A stretch of 64,000 bases of DNA, from contig OZ244933.1 of the NCBI GenBank assembly GCA_965222065.1, forward strand, positions 1,550,001-1,614,000, written 5' to 3'. The stretch comes from GM7GCV1 sp965222065 (GTDB lineage Bacteria > Pseudomonadota > Gammaproteobacteria > Pseudomonadales > GM7GCV1). The position numbers and the translations under genes are program-made. Below the pieces are notes generated by a model. It was not told the DNA's origin, made no database searches, and saw nothing but the letters and a program-made list of their open reading frames with translations. Position 1 is the stretch's first letter; each line of letters opens with the position of its first letter. This document shows positions 16,183 to 25,226 of the stretch, piece after piece.

Positions 16183-18044
16183 TTCTTGGCGCTCCTGATC
16201 GGAGTGATATCGGCATCGACAAGCTGGCTTCGAATGGCTTCGGCAATCTTGCGTGCATTAATAGGGGTACCATCGTAGTGTGTGATCGAAATTAATCGGG
16301 CCGGATCAATCTCCAGCTCATTGACCAGCAACATACGCATTTGGGCATCACGGTTTTGTTCGACAACAAACACCTGATCATGAGCATCAACAAACTCCCG
16401 CACGGAATCATGAAACGGGAAACAGCGAAGACGCAAATCATCCAGGTGACGATCTTCACCGGCGAGGATCTCAATAGCCTCTCGCATGGAGGGTTCCGTC
16501 GTCCCAAAATGAATAACACCCACTTTGCTGCCGTCATTGCCCAGGGTTATAACCGGCTCAGGCATATACTTCAGCGCTGTCACAAACTTGCGTTGAAGCC
16601 GCTCCATATTCTCAACATATTTGTCGCCGTCTTCTGTATAGACCGCATACTCGTCGCGTGAGGTTCCCCGGGTAAAGTAGGCGCCCTTGTCGGGGTGAGT
16701 CCCCGGGTAGGTTCGATAGGGAATGCCATCACCATCCTTGTCCAGATAACGCCCAAAACGCTCACCGGCTTCGGTCACGGCATCCAGGTCATCCGCTGTC
16801 AGCACCTTCCCGCGATCATATCGACGGCTGTCATCCCACTCAAAAGGTTCAGACATCCAGTCATTCATTCCCAGATCGAGATCTGTAAGCATAATCACTG
16901 GCGTTTGCACTCGTTCGGCAATATCCAGCGCCTGCGCAGTCATATCAAAACACTCTTTTGGGCTGGCCGGAAACAGCAATAAATGCCTGGTATCCCCATG
17001 CGATGCATAGGCAGCCGCCAGCACATCGGATTGCTGGGTTTTGGTCGGCATCCCGGTGGACGGACCTGCACGCTGAACATCAATAAGTACAGCGGGGACT
17101 TCCGCAAAATAAGCGAGGCCGAGAAACTCAGTCATCAGGGAAACACCAGGGCCACTGGTTGCAGTAAACGAACGACAACCGTTCCATGCCGCGCCGATTA
17201 CCATACCCATGGCGGCAAGTTCGTCCTCTGCCTGAATAACCATGTAGTTTTTGTCGCCACTGGCCGGGTCCAGACGCAACCGTGAAGCGTACTTTTCAAA
17301 GGCTTCAGCAACAGAAGTCGATGGCGTAATGGGATACCAGGCGGCCACTGTTGCGCCACCATAAACAGCGCCCAGGCCGCAGGCCGTATTACCATCAACA
17401 AAAATCTTGTCACCTACCAGATCGCGCTTTTCCAGACGCAACCCGAGGGGGCACTCAACATTTTTCCGGGCATAGCGATAGCCCATCTCAAGCGCATGAA
17501 TATTAGGTTGAATCAGCTTTTCCTTGGATTTGAACTGATCACTCACCAGCTTCGTCAACACTTCAAAATCCATATCTATCAGTGCCGCCAAAGCGCCAAC
17601 ATAGATAACGTTTTTAAAAAGCTGTCGAAGTCGCGGTTCGGCATACTCCGTATTCGTCATCTGCGTCAGCGGAATGCCGATGTAATTAATATCGTTGCGA
17701 ATCAGGCGCAAATCCAGTGGCTTGGTATTGTCATAAATAAAGTAGCCGCCTGGTTCAACTTCCAGTACATCCTTGGGCATGCTCTGTGGATTCACAGATA
17801 ACATAATGTCTACGGTTTCGCCGCGACGTCCCAGATGCCCTTTTTCATTGATACGAACTTCGTACCAGGTCGGCAAGCCCTGAATATTGGAAGGAAAAAT
17901 ATTGCGCGCACTGACCGGTATACCCATGCGAAATACCGCCTTGGCAAACATATGGTTGGCACTGGAAGAGCCGGAACCATTTACGTTGGCAAACTTGACG
18001 ACAAAGTCGTTCACGGCTGCCCGGGTTTCAACCTTGCTGGTCAC
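16179..18044 (-). CDS. korA: 2-oxoacid:ferredoxin oxidoreductase, fused gamma-alpha subunit
   Basis: 621 residues from the GTG at 18044: an N-terminal gamma domain (about 1-190; FANVNGSGSSSANHMFAKAV) fused to an alpha PYR-domain region (GNTACGLGAVYGGATVAAWYPITPST, then TSGPGVSLMTEFLGLAYFAEVP). The GTG start is fixed by the strong ribosome site GGAGGTG and by its one-base overlap (TAGTG) with the upstream flavoprotein gene; the longer open frame to 18146 lies inside that gene. With KorB it forms a KorAB-type enzyme that does not need separate gamma and delta subunits. Confidence 0.9.
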   Translation of the reverse strand: MTSKVETRAAVNDFVVKFANVNGSGSSSANHMFAKAVFRMGIPVSARNIFPSNIQGLPTWYEVRINEKGHLGRRGETVDIMLSVNPQSMPKDVLEVEPGGYFIYDNTKPLDLRLIRNDINYIGIPLTQMTNTEYAEPRLRQLFKNVIYVGALAALIDMDFEVLTKLVSDQFKSKEKLIQPNIHALEMGYRYARKNVECPLGLRLEKRDLVGDKIFVDGNTACGLGAVYGGATVAAWYPITPSTSVAEAFEKYASRLRLDPASGDKNYMVIQAEDELAAMGMVIGAAWNGCRSFTATSGPGVSLMTEFLGLAYFAEVPAVLIDVQRAGPSTGMPTKTQQSDVLAAAYASHGDTRHLLLFPASPKECFDMTAQALDIAERVQTPVIMLTDLDLGMNDWMSEPFEWDDSRRYDRGKVLTADDLDAVTEAGERFGRYLDKDGDGIPYRTYPGTHPDKGAYFTRGTSRDEYAVYTEDGDKYVENMERLQRKFVTALKYMPEPVITLGNDGSKVGVIHFGTTEPSMREAIEILAGEDRHLDDLRLRCFPFHDSVREFVDAHDQVFVVEQNRDAQMRMLLVNELEIDPARLISITHYDGTPINARKIAEAIRSQLVDADITPIRSAKK

Positions 18045-19834
18045 TAGAGCACCTCCCCAACACGATTGCCTGCCTTGGTGGTGGCATAGAAAAACTTCTG
18101 CATATCCCAGGCACCTGTCGGGCAACGCTCGGCACAAAGCCCGCAATGAAGGCAGACATCTTCGTCCTTGACCATCACGCGAGTTGTTGGGAGATCTTCA
18201 GAAACATAGAGGTCCTGGTCCATATTTTCCGAACTGGCTTCAAGGCGCTGGCGCAGTTCTTCTTCCTCTCCATTTTGGGTAAAGGTAATACAGTCTGTAG
18301 GACAAATATCTGTGCAAGCATCACACTCAATACACTTGCCAACGGTAAATACCGTCTGGACATCACAGTTCAGGCAGCGCTCTGCTTCTTCATAAGCGGT
18401 CCTGGTATCAAAACCCAATTCGACCTCGGCGGTTCTGCTTGAAAGCGCCTTTTCCTTCTCGAGGTGGGGCACGGCATAGCGCACATCGCTGGTCACATTG
18501 CTGTCGTAACTCCACTCATGAATTCCCATCTTCTGACTGAAGATGCTGGTGTGCGGGGCAGGACGGTCTTCCAGGGATTTTCCGTGGCAGAATAAATCAA
18601 TAGAAACCGCCGCCTGATGGCCATGGGCCACCGCCGTAATAATGTTTTCCGGACCAAAGGCCGCGTCACCCGCGAAGAAGACCCTGGGCAGGGTGGACTG
18701 GAAGGTAATACGATCAACTTCCGGCTCGCCCCACTTATTAAAATCAATACCCAGATCATTTTCGATCCATGGGAAAGCAGTCTGCTGACCAACGGCGACA
18801 ATAACGTCATCCGCTTCCAGAAACACCGGCGCTTCACCTGTGGACTGGAGCGTACGCTTGCCGTTTTCATCATAGACCGACTCAACCCGGTCAAACTTCA
18901 TACCGACCAGCTTGCCATCTTCCAGCACATATTCCAGCGGGTTCAGGTTGCATTCAAAAGGAATGTCTTCGCGCATGGCGTCTTCCTTTTCCCAGGGCGA
19001 CGCTTTCATATCTTCATAGGTGGAACGAACGGTCACAATCACGTTTTCACCACCGAGCCGTCGTGCGGTACGGCAGCAATCCATCGCTGTATTACCACCA
19101 CCAAGAACCAAGACTTTCTTGCCAATTTCCTGGGTGTGCTGGAATGCCACACTGGCCAGCCACTGGATACCAATGTGAATATTGTCATCGGCTTCTTCCC
19201 TTCCCGGAAGATCCAGGTCCCGCCCCTTGGGCGCACCGGTACCGACAACAACGGCATCATAGTTCTTGTCGAGAATCTCCTTCATGCTTTCAACACGCTG
19301 GTTGAAAAACTGGGTTACCCCCATGTCCAGAACGTAGCCACACTCTTCGTCGAGCACAGATTCCGGCAAACGGAAGCTGGGGATCTGGCTGCGCATAAAG
19401 CCCCCGGCCTTGGGGTTCTCATCATACAAATCGACACTGTAGCCGAGTGGCATTAGATCCCTGGCAACAGTCATACAGGCCGGCCCCGCACCGATCAACG
19501 CAATGCGCTTGCCATTCTTTTTGGAAGGAATCTGGGGCAGGCGGTCGATAACTTCTTCTTTAAAATCTGCGGCCACGCGTTTGAGGCGGCAGATAGCCAC
19601 AGGCTCTTTTTCTACCCGACCGCGTCGGCAGGCCGGCTCACAGGGCCGGTCACAAGTTCGTCCGAGCACCCCCGGAAATACATTGGACTCCCAATTAATC
19701 ATGTAGGCGTCCGTGTAACGCTGCTGTGCAATAAGGCGAATATACTCTGGCACGGGTGTATGAGCCGGGCAGGCATACTGGCAGTCGACGACCTTATGGA
19801 AGTACTCTGGATTGGTTATATCTGTAGGTTTCAC
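18044..19834 (-). CDS. GltD-like FAD/NAD(P) oxidoreductase with two extra 4Fe-4S clusters
   Basis: 596 residues in three parts: an N-terminal GltD-type iron-sulfur region (CQYACPAHTPVPEY and CDRPCEPACRRG), FAD and NAD(P) Rossmann folds (IALIGAGPA at about 111-119 and VLVLGGGNTAMDCC), and a C-terminal ferredoxin domain with two 4Fe-4S motifs (CIECDACTDICP, and CLHCGLCAERCP starting at 561). As first gene of the operon with korA and korB it probably carries electrons between the oxidoreductase and NAD(P)H, replacing a free ferredoxin. It is not a normal glutamate synthase small subunit, since no gltB is near and GltD lacks the C-terminal clusters. Confidence 0.87.
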   Translation of the reverse strand: MKPTDITNPEYFHKVVDCQYACPAHTPVPEYIRLIAQQRYTDAYMINWESNVFPGVLGRTCDRPCEPACRRGRVEKEPVAICRLKRVAADFKEEVIDRLPQIPSKKNGKRIALIGAGPACMTVARDLMPLGYSVDLYDENPKAGGFMRSQIPSFRLPESVLDEECGYVLDMGVTQFFNQRVESMKEILDKNYDAVVVGTGAPKGRDLDLPGREEADDNIHIGIQWLASVAFQHTQEIGKKVLVLGGGNTAMDCCRTARRLGGENVIVTVRSTYEDMKASPWEKEDAMREDIPFECNLNPLEYVLEDGKLVGMKFDRVESVYDENGKRTLQSTGEAPVFLEADDVIVAVGQQTAFPWIENDLGIDFNKWGEPEVDRITFQSTLPRVFFAGDAAFGPENIITAVAHGHQAAVSIDLFCHGKSLEDRPAPHTSIFSQKMGIHEWSYDSNVTSDVRYAVPHLEKEKALSSRTAEVELGFDTRTAYEEAERCLNCDVQTVFTVGKCIECDACTDICPTDCITFTQNGEEEELRQRLEASSENMDQDLYVSEDLPTTRVMVKDEDVCLHCGLCAERCPTGAWDMQKFFYATTKAGNRVGEVL

Positions 19835-20087
19835 TGGTTATTACAATAGTTGGATGGACAACATACGTATTTGGGCGCGCATACTACCCTAGCAGAGCAG
19901 TAATATCACTGAAATAAAAAAACAGAGTGCGTAGTCTATGTGACCTATTTTCATAATCAGGACGTTTTCCAAGGTATTGTAACCAAAAGGTTTTATTGAT
20001 ATTTCAATTCGATTGATTTAATTGGAAATAATCGCCTGTTCCGGGGTATCTTCGGGACTCGGGCAATAATCATTTGAGGATACCTTT

Positions 20088-20408
20088 ATGGACACATTCT
20101 TTGGTAGAAGCTGGGATCAATGGATTCATGAATATTCGCAAAGTCATCAGCACCCGGCCAATCAGTTTTGCCACAAATTGGGCATACCCGCGATTGCCCT
20201 TTCCCTGATTGTCGCCCCCTTCTCCCTCCTTTTGCCGGGCTTGTTTTACTGGTGCCTCGGCCTGTTTATCCTGGGCTGGATACTGCAGTTCGTCGGCCAT
20301 GTATTTGAACGAAAATGGCCTGAATTCTTTCGGGACTGGCGCTTCCTGTTTGTCGGCCTGCGATGGTGGTGGTCAAAAGTTCGGCCAGGAAGATCCAACA
20401 CAGGTTAA
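20088..20408 (+). CDS. DUF962 (Mpo1-like) membrane protein
   Basis: 106 residues with two hydrophobic helices and the family pattern YSQSHQHPANQFCHKLGIP plus GWILQFVGHVFERKWPEF. The conserved histidines match the yeast Mpo1 family, an iron-dependent dioxygenase acting on 2-hydroxy fatty acids, but bacterial members are not characterised. An inverted repeat GGTATC/GATACC lies in its 5' region near 20046-20084. It diverges from the oxidoreductase operon across 253 bases in which I see no other gene. Confidence 0.8.
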   Translation: MDTFFGRSWDQWIHEYSQSHQHPANQFCHKLGIPAIALSLIVAPFSLLLPGLFYWCLGLFILGWILQFVGHVFERKWPEFFRDWRFLFVGLRWWWSKVRPGRSNTG

Positions 20409-20489
20409 TTCAACTACAGGATTCTTAACGCTGCCCTCCAGATAACAGCGCTAAAATTCTTCCTGTACCCCTTTGACTGCATTAGTAGC

Positions 20490-21299
20490 ATGATCAAGAT
20501 TTCCATCAGCTTCCTGATCATAGTTCTTGTTGGGCTGGCCATTGCCACCCCGATTTTGCAGCGAAATGGCAGCTTACCGGACTCTTCCCAGGCATCACTG
20601 GTCAGCCGTTTGGAGCAGCTGGAACAAGCCCTCGACCAGGAAATCGAGCAGCGCCAGCTGCTGGAAAGGCAGGTTGCGCATGAAAGGGAGCAGCGCCTGG
20701 CACTGGCCGGCCAAATCAGTGAGCTCAATGCCCACAACGATGCATTGAGCTCAACCATGGAGAACCGGGCCTTTAGTGCACCCAGCCAGATGAGCCGCGG
20801 CGGAGACCATCAAAGCGAAATTGATCTTCTTGTTAATGCCGGTTTTGACTCTAGCGATGCGGAACGCATCGTCGAACTGGAAACCAATTTGCAAAGGCAG
20901 ATACTTTCCTCGCGTTTTGGCTCGCAACGAGTCAATATCAGGGAGCTTTTTCTGGAAATGAGCCAGACCTTGCGCACAGAACTCGGCGATGAAAAATATG
21001 AGCAGTATCTGGAAACTACCGGGCGCCCAACCAGCGTGGCAGTGGGTCATGTTGTGCCTGACTCAGCTGGCGCAGCTGCCGGCCTACAGATTGGAGACAA
21101 CATTGTTTCCTATGATGGTGAGCGAATTTTCAATATTAATGATTTGCAGCAGGCCACCCAATCCGGAACAGAGGGCCAGACGGTGGTTATGGAAATCGAA
21201 CGGGATGGCATTCCTGTCACCCTGGTTTTGCCCCGGGGGCAAATTGGCATTTCCGCTGGCAGTATTAGTTTAAGCCGGGAAGCCTTACCACTCGATTAA
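20490..21299 (+). CDS. Membrane-anchored coiled-coil protein with PDZ domain
   Basis: 269 residues: an N-terminal membrane anchor (residues 3-20), a coiled coil (about 35-90), a helical middle part and a C-terminal PDZ domain from about 170 (VGHVVPDSAGAAAGLQIGDNIVSYDG). No protease domain is present, so it is a PDZ adaptor rather than an HtrA protein. The function is unknown. Its stop overlaps that of the convergent dgkA by three bases. Confidence 0.75.
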   Translation: MIKISISFLIIVLVGLAIATPILQRNGSLPDSSQASLVSRLEQLEQALDQEIEQRQLLERQVAHEREQRLALAGQISELNAHNDALSSTMENRAFSAPSQMSRGGDHQSEIDLLVNAGFDSSDAERIVELETNLQRQILSSRFGSQRVNIRELFLEMSQTLRTELGDEKYEQYLETTGRPTSVAVGHVVPDSAGAAAGLQIGDNIVSYDGERIFNINDLQQATQSGTEGQTVVMEIERDGIPVTLVLPRGQIGISAGSISLSREALPLD

Positions 21300-21727
21300 A
21301 TCGGCCAGAAATCGTACACGAACTGGTCGACAATCGTCATACCCCAGATCAGGAAGAAAAATACCAGTGCGACAAAGACGGACGCCGAGCCCAAATCCTT
21401 GGCGCGACCAATTAATTCGTTTTCTTCATCACCCCAGCGATCCACAGCAGCTTCAATTGCCGAGTTGAGTAATTCGGTAATGACGACCAGCACACAACTC
21501 AGGATAAGCCAGAGCCATTGCAGTACCGAACCGGCAACATAAATAGAAACCGGAATAAGAACGGCGATAGCAACGACTTCCTGGCGAAAACTTTCTTCAT
21601 AGCGCCAGGCAGCCTGTAAACCCTGGAGAGAATATCGGGTCGCACTGATTATACGCCTAAGGCCATCAAGCTTCAGAGGCGTTCGATACTTGGACCAGTT
21701 TTTAAAATAATCGGGATCAAATTGCAT
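21296..21727 (-). CDS. dgkA: Diacylglycerol kinase (integral membrane type)
   Basis: Phosphorylates diacylglycerol released by periplasmic glycan synthesis so that it re-enters phospholipid synthesis. The 143 residues include three membrane helices and the family motif ELLNSAIEAAVDR followed by GRAKDLGSASV. The N-terminus is about 20 residues longer than E. coli DgkA and amphipathic. It is followed on the same strand upstream by cysE, 25 bases away. Confidence 0.93.
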   Translation of the reverse strand: MQFDPDYFKNWSKYRTPLKLDGLRRIISATRYSLQGLQAAWRYEESFRQEVVAIAVLIPVSIYVAGSVLQWLWLILSCVLVVITELLNSAIEAAVDRWGDEENELIGRAKDLGSASVFVALVFFFLIWGMTIVDQFVYDFWPI

Positions 21728-21752
21728 GGTTTGAACCTGGGCTTGCTGATAA

Positions 21753-22559
21753 CTATTTAAAATCCTGGTTCATTGAGAACGCAGGAGAGGACGAGTGCGG
21801 CTTGCCAATCTGTTTGGCTGGCACGCCAGCGTAGGTCGTATGGGGTGGGACAGGCTCCAGGACCAGGCTCGACGCACCGACTCTGGCCCCTTCACCCACT
21901 TCGATATTACCAAGTATACGAGCGCCCGCTGCAAGCAATACACCGCGTCGTATTTTAGGATGTCGATCCCCGGTTTCTTTACCTGTACCGCCCAGAGTGA
22001 CTCCGTGAAGCATGGAAACGTCATCTTCCACAACGGCCGTTTCACCGATCACCAAACCACTGCCGTGGTCAATCATCACACCTTTGCCAATGGTTGCCGC
22101 GGGGTGTATATCGACATCGTATTCACGCGAGGCTCGTCCCTGGAAAAACAGGGCAATAGACTCGCGTCCCTGTCTCCAAAGCCAGTTGGCCATGCGGTAA
22201 ACCTGCAGGGCATGATATCCCTTGTAGTAAAGAAACGGGCACAAGTAACTATTACTGGCTGGATCACGATCGACATGGGCGTGAATATCAGCAATCGCGG
22301 ACAGTTCTATATTCGGGTCTGTTTTCAGTGCCTCCCTGAACGTGACAAAAATATCCTTTTGCGTCATCAGGGGTGCGGCCATCTCACTGGACAAAACGCA
22401 GCAAAGGGCATCGCCAAAACTGTCGTGACTCAAAATGCATTGCTGCAGGAAGGGAGCCAGCATTGGCTCGTTTGCCGCGGTACTATTGGCTTCTTCACGC
22501 AAGTTTTGCCAAACGAATTCGCTGGTAACTGGCTCAGTGGAAATCATGGAATCTCCCAT
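21753..22559 (-). CDS. cysE: Serine O-acetyltransferase
   Basis: First step of cysteine synthesis, from L-serine and acetyl-CoA to O-acetylserine. The 268 residues contain the helical N-terminal domain (ADIHAHVDRDPA) and the left-handed beta-helix hexapeptide repeats with DIHPAATIGKGVMIDHG and MLHGVTLGGTGK, diagnostic of CysE. Its C-terminal tail ends in QDFK instead of the terminal isoleucine that docks into cysteine synthase in E. coli, so complex formation may differ. It starts 15 bases after the M15 peptidase stop. Confidence 0.94.
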   Translation of the reverse strand: MGDSMISTEPVTSEFVWQNLREEANSTAANEPMLAPFLQQCILSHDSFGDALCCVLSSEMAAPLMTQKDIFVTFREALKTDPNIELSAIADIHAHVDRDPASNSYLCPFLYYKGYHALQVYRMANWLWRQGRESIALFFQGRASREYDVDIHPAATIGKGVMIDHGSGLVIGETAVVEDDVSMLHGVTLGGTGKETGDRHPKIRRGVLLAAGARILGNIEVGEGARVGASSLVLEPVPPHTTYAGVPAKQIGKPHSSSPAFSMNQDFK

Positions 22560-22574
22560 TGTATGGGCTGTTAT

Positions 22575-23246
22575 CTAGTCGACAACAACAAATCGATTAT
22601 AAAGCCTGGGCATGTGAGCTTTGATGACATCGGACAGTCCGAGGTCAACCCCTTCCCAACTTTGTTGCAAAATTTGGACGCTCATTCTACCGGCGTATTC
22701 GCTTGCCAGCGACCGGTAGCTTAAATGCCAGGGCTCTGGTGACAGGCCTCCCATATCCTGGGCGTACGGTCGGTAAAAGTCCGTATGAGGCAATTCAGCA
22801 TCCAGCCAGGCATGCATTTCAGCACAGGGGCCATCGCCCTCACATTCAGCATGACTCAATTTCAATCGATAGCCATACCGCAGACGAGAAGCGTCGTAGA
22901 CATCAAAGTCGGTTCCCCAGTGGTGACGGGAAGATCCCGGCAAAGCCGAAAATCTCAAGATGGCTTCAACCTGTTCTATCTCGCTCAGTGAACGCATATC
23001 AACGGGCTGGTCATGGTCATCAAAAACCGGCTTGACGCCCCTCACCTTATTGTTCCAGATCATAAGCTGCCGGTCGAAGTTGCGAAAACCACTGGCAATT
23101 CGCATGTCGAAACCCGCCGCACGTGCGCGTGCCTCCAGGTCCTTATAGGCATCCACGACACTGGCATGTAACACGCCCGCGAATTCACCCACCTGCGCCA
23201 GATGTGACGTTGCTTTGCCTACCAATATGTCGTTATCTGTCTGCAA
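22575..23246 (-). CDS. M15-family D-Ala-D-Ala / L,D-carboxypeptidase
   Basis: 223-residue zinc peptidase of the VanY/LdcB type. Zinc ligands are visible in SRHHWGTDFD and EPWHLSY, with the upstream SGFRNFDRQ motif. It has no signal peptide, which would place it in the cytoplasm, perhaps trimming recycled muropeptides; alternatively the true start was missed. It leads cysE on the minus strand and diverges from the HAD gene. Confidence 0.85.
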   Translation of the reverse strand: MQTDNDILVGKATSHLAQVGEFAGVLHASVVDAYKDLEARARAAGFDMRIASGFRNFDRQLMIWNNKVRGVKPVFDDHDQPVDMRSLSEIEQVEAILRFSALPGSSRHHWGTDFDVYDASRLRYGYRLKLSHAECEGDGPCAEMHAWLDAELPHTDFYRPYAQDMGGLSPEPWHLSYRSLASEYAGRMSVQILQQSWEGVDLGLSDVIKAHMPRLYNRFVVVD

Positions 23247-23344
23247 AACCGGATTATCTCTTTATTGATGAATCTTTAGCCCTGCTAGAATGCGCGGCTA
23301 AACCAACCACACTCGTAAACGAAGACATCCCAAAGGAGTTCGAC

Positions 23345-24001
23345 ATGCCGCTGGCATTATTTGATCTGGATAATACGCTACTTGCTGGCGACAGCGATTA
23401 CTCCTGGGGTCAGTTTATTGTAACCAAGGAACTGGTCGATGCCGAAACCTATTCCCTGATGAATGATAAATTCTATGAGGATTATTTGCGCGGCGAACTG
23501 GACGCCTATTTGTACCAGCAATTCTGCATACAGCCTCTCAAGGGCAGAAGCCTGCCTGAAATGAACGAACTGCACACTGAATTTATGAGCTCCTGCATTG
23601 AGCCCTTGTGGCTTCCGAGAGCCGAGGCACTGATCGAAAAGCACCGAAAGGCCGGGGACCGACTGGTGGTCATCACAGCGACCAACCGTTTTATTGTAGA
23701 ACCTATCGTACAAAAACTCGGTATTTCAGACCTTATATGCTCTGAACCAGGCATTGAAAATGATCGGTACAATGGCGAACTTGTCGATGAACCCTGCATG
23801 GGCCCGGGCAAGGTGAGCAAGTTACAGCGCTGGATGCAGGCGGAAGAAGAAAGCCTGCATGGCTCTTTCTTCTACAGCGACTCGCACAATGATCTACCCT
23901 TACTGAGTCAGGTCGATCATCCTGTGGCGGTGGATCCGGACGACACACTCCGGGCTATCGCCGGGCAAAATGGCTGGCCGATCATCAGTCTGCGTAATTA
24001 A
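23345..24001 (+). CDS. HAD-superfamily (subfamily IB) phosphatase
   Basis: 218 residues starting at an ATG six bases after AGGAG; the longer open frame upstream is not used. HAD motif I is FDLDNTLL, motif II VVITATN, and motif III/IV include FFYSDSHNDLPLL. The SerB-like cap places it in subfamily IB, whose members dephosphorylate small phosphomonoesters; the substrate cannot be read from the sequence. Its stop overlaps the convergent aminotransferase stop by four bases. Confidence 0.88.
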   Translation: MPLALFDLDNTLLAGDSDYSWGQFIVTKELVDAETYSLMNDKFYEDYLRGELDAYLYQQFCIQPLKGRSLPEMNELHTEFMSSCIEPLWLPRAEALIEKHRKAGDRLVVITATNRFIVEPIVQKLGISDLICSEPGIENDRYNGELVDEPCMGPGKVSKLQRWMQAEEESLHGSFFYSDSHNDLPLLSQVDHPVAVDPDDTLRAIAGQNGWPIISLRN

Positions 24002-25200
24002 TCTGTCTCTTTGAGCACATCAGCGAGTGAATCGGCGACATAATCGAGATTGTTACGGGTTAACCCGGCGACGCTGATACGACTGGACTCGAGCATGTAA
24101 ACACTGTGCTTTTCCCTGAGCCGCATGACCTGATCTGCTGTAATACCCAGAAACGAAAACATGCCAAACTGGTCGGCAACAAACCCAAATCGTTCGCCAT
24201 AACCCCGCTCAGCCATGGCACTGGCAAAGCCTGAACGGACCTGATTCACCCGGGCACGCATTGAAGCGAGCTCTTTTTCCCAGCTTTGACACAGCTGGTC
24301 ATCATTGAGAATTTCTGCAACCAAAAACGCTCCATGCGCGGCGGGCATGGAATAAGTGGCACGGCTACAGCTCATCATGTTGGAACGTGTTCGCTCCGCC
24401 GAATCCTTGTCTTTGGAAATGGCAATCAACGCACCGATACGATCCCGATAAAGGGAAAAGTTTTTTGAGCAGGAATAGGAGATCAGCATTTCCGGCACCC
24501 TTGATGCCAGAAGACGCCAACCGTAAGCATCTTCCTCCAGCCCATTGCCCAGTCCCTGATAGGCCGCATCAATAAAAGGCACCAGCTTTCGCTCAACGAT
24601 CAAGTCCGCCAGTTCATCCCACTGATCCCGACTTAAATCAGCGCCCGAGGGGTTGTGACAACAACCATGAAGCAGCACCACAGACCCTCTCGGCAAACGG
24701 CCCAGAGCGTCCATCATTTCATCGAACATCAGTGAATTGGTGCTGGTGTCGTAATAGGGAAATTCGAGCACCTCGACACCCGCCGTTTTTAATAACGGGA
24801 AGTGATTTGCCCAGGTCGGTCGACCAGCCCAGACCACCGGTTCCTTCATGGCGCGCCGGATTAATTGCCCGGCCAGTAATATGGCAGCCGACCCGGCAAC
24901 AGTATGCAAGGTAGAAACACGCCCCCTGGCAACAGGCTCACTATCCTTTCCCAAAATCAGATCGGTAATCGCCGAGTTGTAACGAGTATCGCCAATAATC
25001 CCCTGATAGGTACGTGTATGTTCACTTTCCAGTCGCCGGGGTTCCGCCTGACGTACAGCATCAAGAATCGGTGTATTTCCAGCTTCGTCCTTATATACAC
25101 CGGCGCTCAGATCGACCACGTTCGGTGATGGATCCGCATTGGCTTTCATAAGGAGCTCAATAATAGGGTCATCGGGCTGCTGTTGCAGGCGATCAAGCAT
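23998..25200 (-). CDS. Aromatic/aspartate aminotransferase (class I)
   Basis: PLP-dependent transaminase of 400 residues, most like TyrB/AspC of the Ia subgroup. The PLP lysine is in YSCSKNFSLYRDRIG; the substrate-binding arginine lies in the C-terminal SSRISVAGL segment; the N-terminus PDDPIIELL and LSAGVYKDE are typical. Whether it prefers aspartate or aromatic amino acids cannot be told. It is a single gene after the GspE/PilB-like ATPase on the same strand, 26 bases apart. Confidence 0.9.
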   Translation of the reverse strand: MLDRLQQQPDDPIIELLMKANADPSPNVVDLSAGVYKDEAGNTPILDAVRQAEPRRLESEHTRTYQGIIGDTRYNSAITDLILGKDSEPVARGRVSTLHTVAGSAAILLAGQLIRRAMKEPVVWAGRPTWANHFPLLKTAGVEVLEFPYYDTSTNSLMFDEMMDALGRLPRGSVVLLHGCCHNPSGADLSRDQWDELADLIVERKLVPFIDAAYQGLGNGLEEDAYGWRLLASRVPEMLISYSCSKNFSLYRDRIGALIAISKDKDSAERTRSNMMSCSRATYSMPAAHGAFLVAEILNDDQLCQSWEKELASMRARVNQVRSGFASAMAERGYGERFGFVADQFGMFSFLGITADQVMRLREKHSVYMLESSRISVAGLTRNNLDYVADSLADVLKETD

Positions 25201-25226
25201 AGGATTTCTTCCAGGGCAGAGTAAAG

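Noticed and set aside
18045..18146. Extended N-terminus of KorA
   Set aside because: It lies entirely within the flavoprotein coding region; a strong GGAGGTG ribosome site points to the GTG at 18044.
18617..19456. Long open frame (279 codons) on the plus strand
   Set aside because: It is antisense to the flavoprotein gene, which has clear FAD, NAD(P) and 4Fe-4S motifs; the antisense translation shows no recognisable domain.
18044..19834. Glutamate synthase small subunit (gltD)
   Set aside because: No gltB lies nearby, and the C-terminal pair of 4Fe-4S motifs and the overlap with korA point to an oxidoreductase electron carrier.
21795..22724. Open frame of 309 codons on the plus strand
   Set aside because: It is antisense to cysE and the M15 peptidase, both well supported; the product has no family features.
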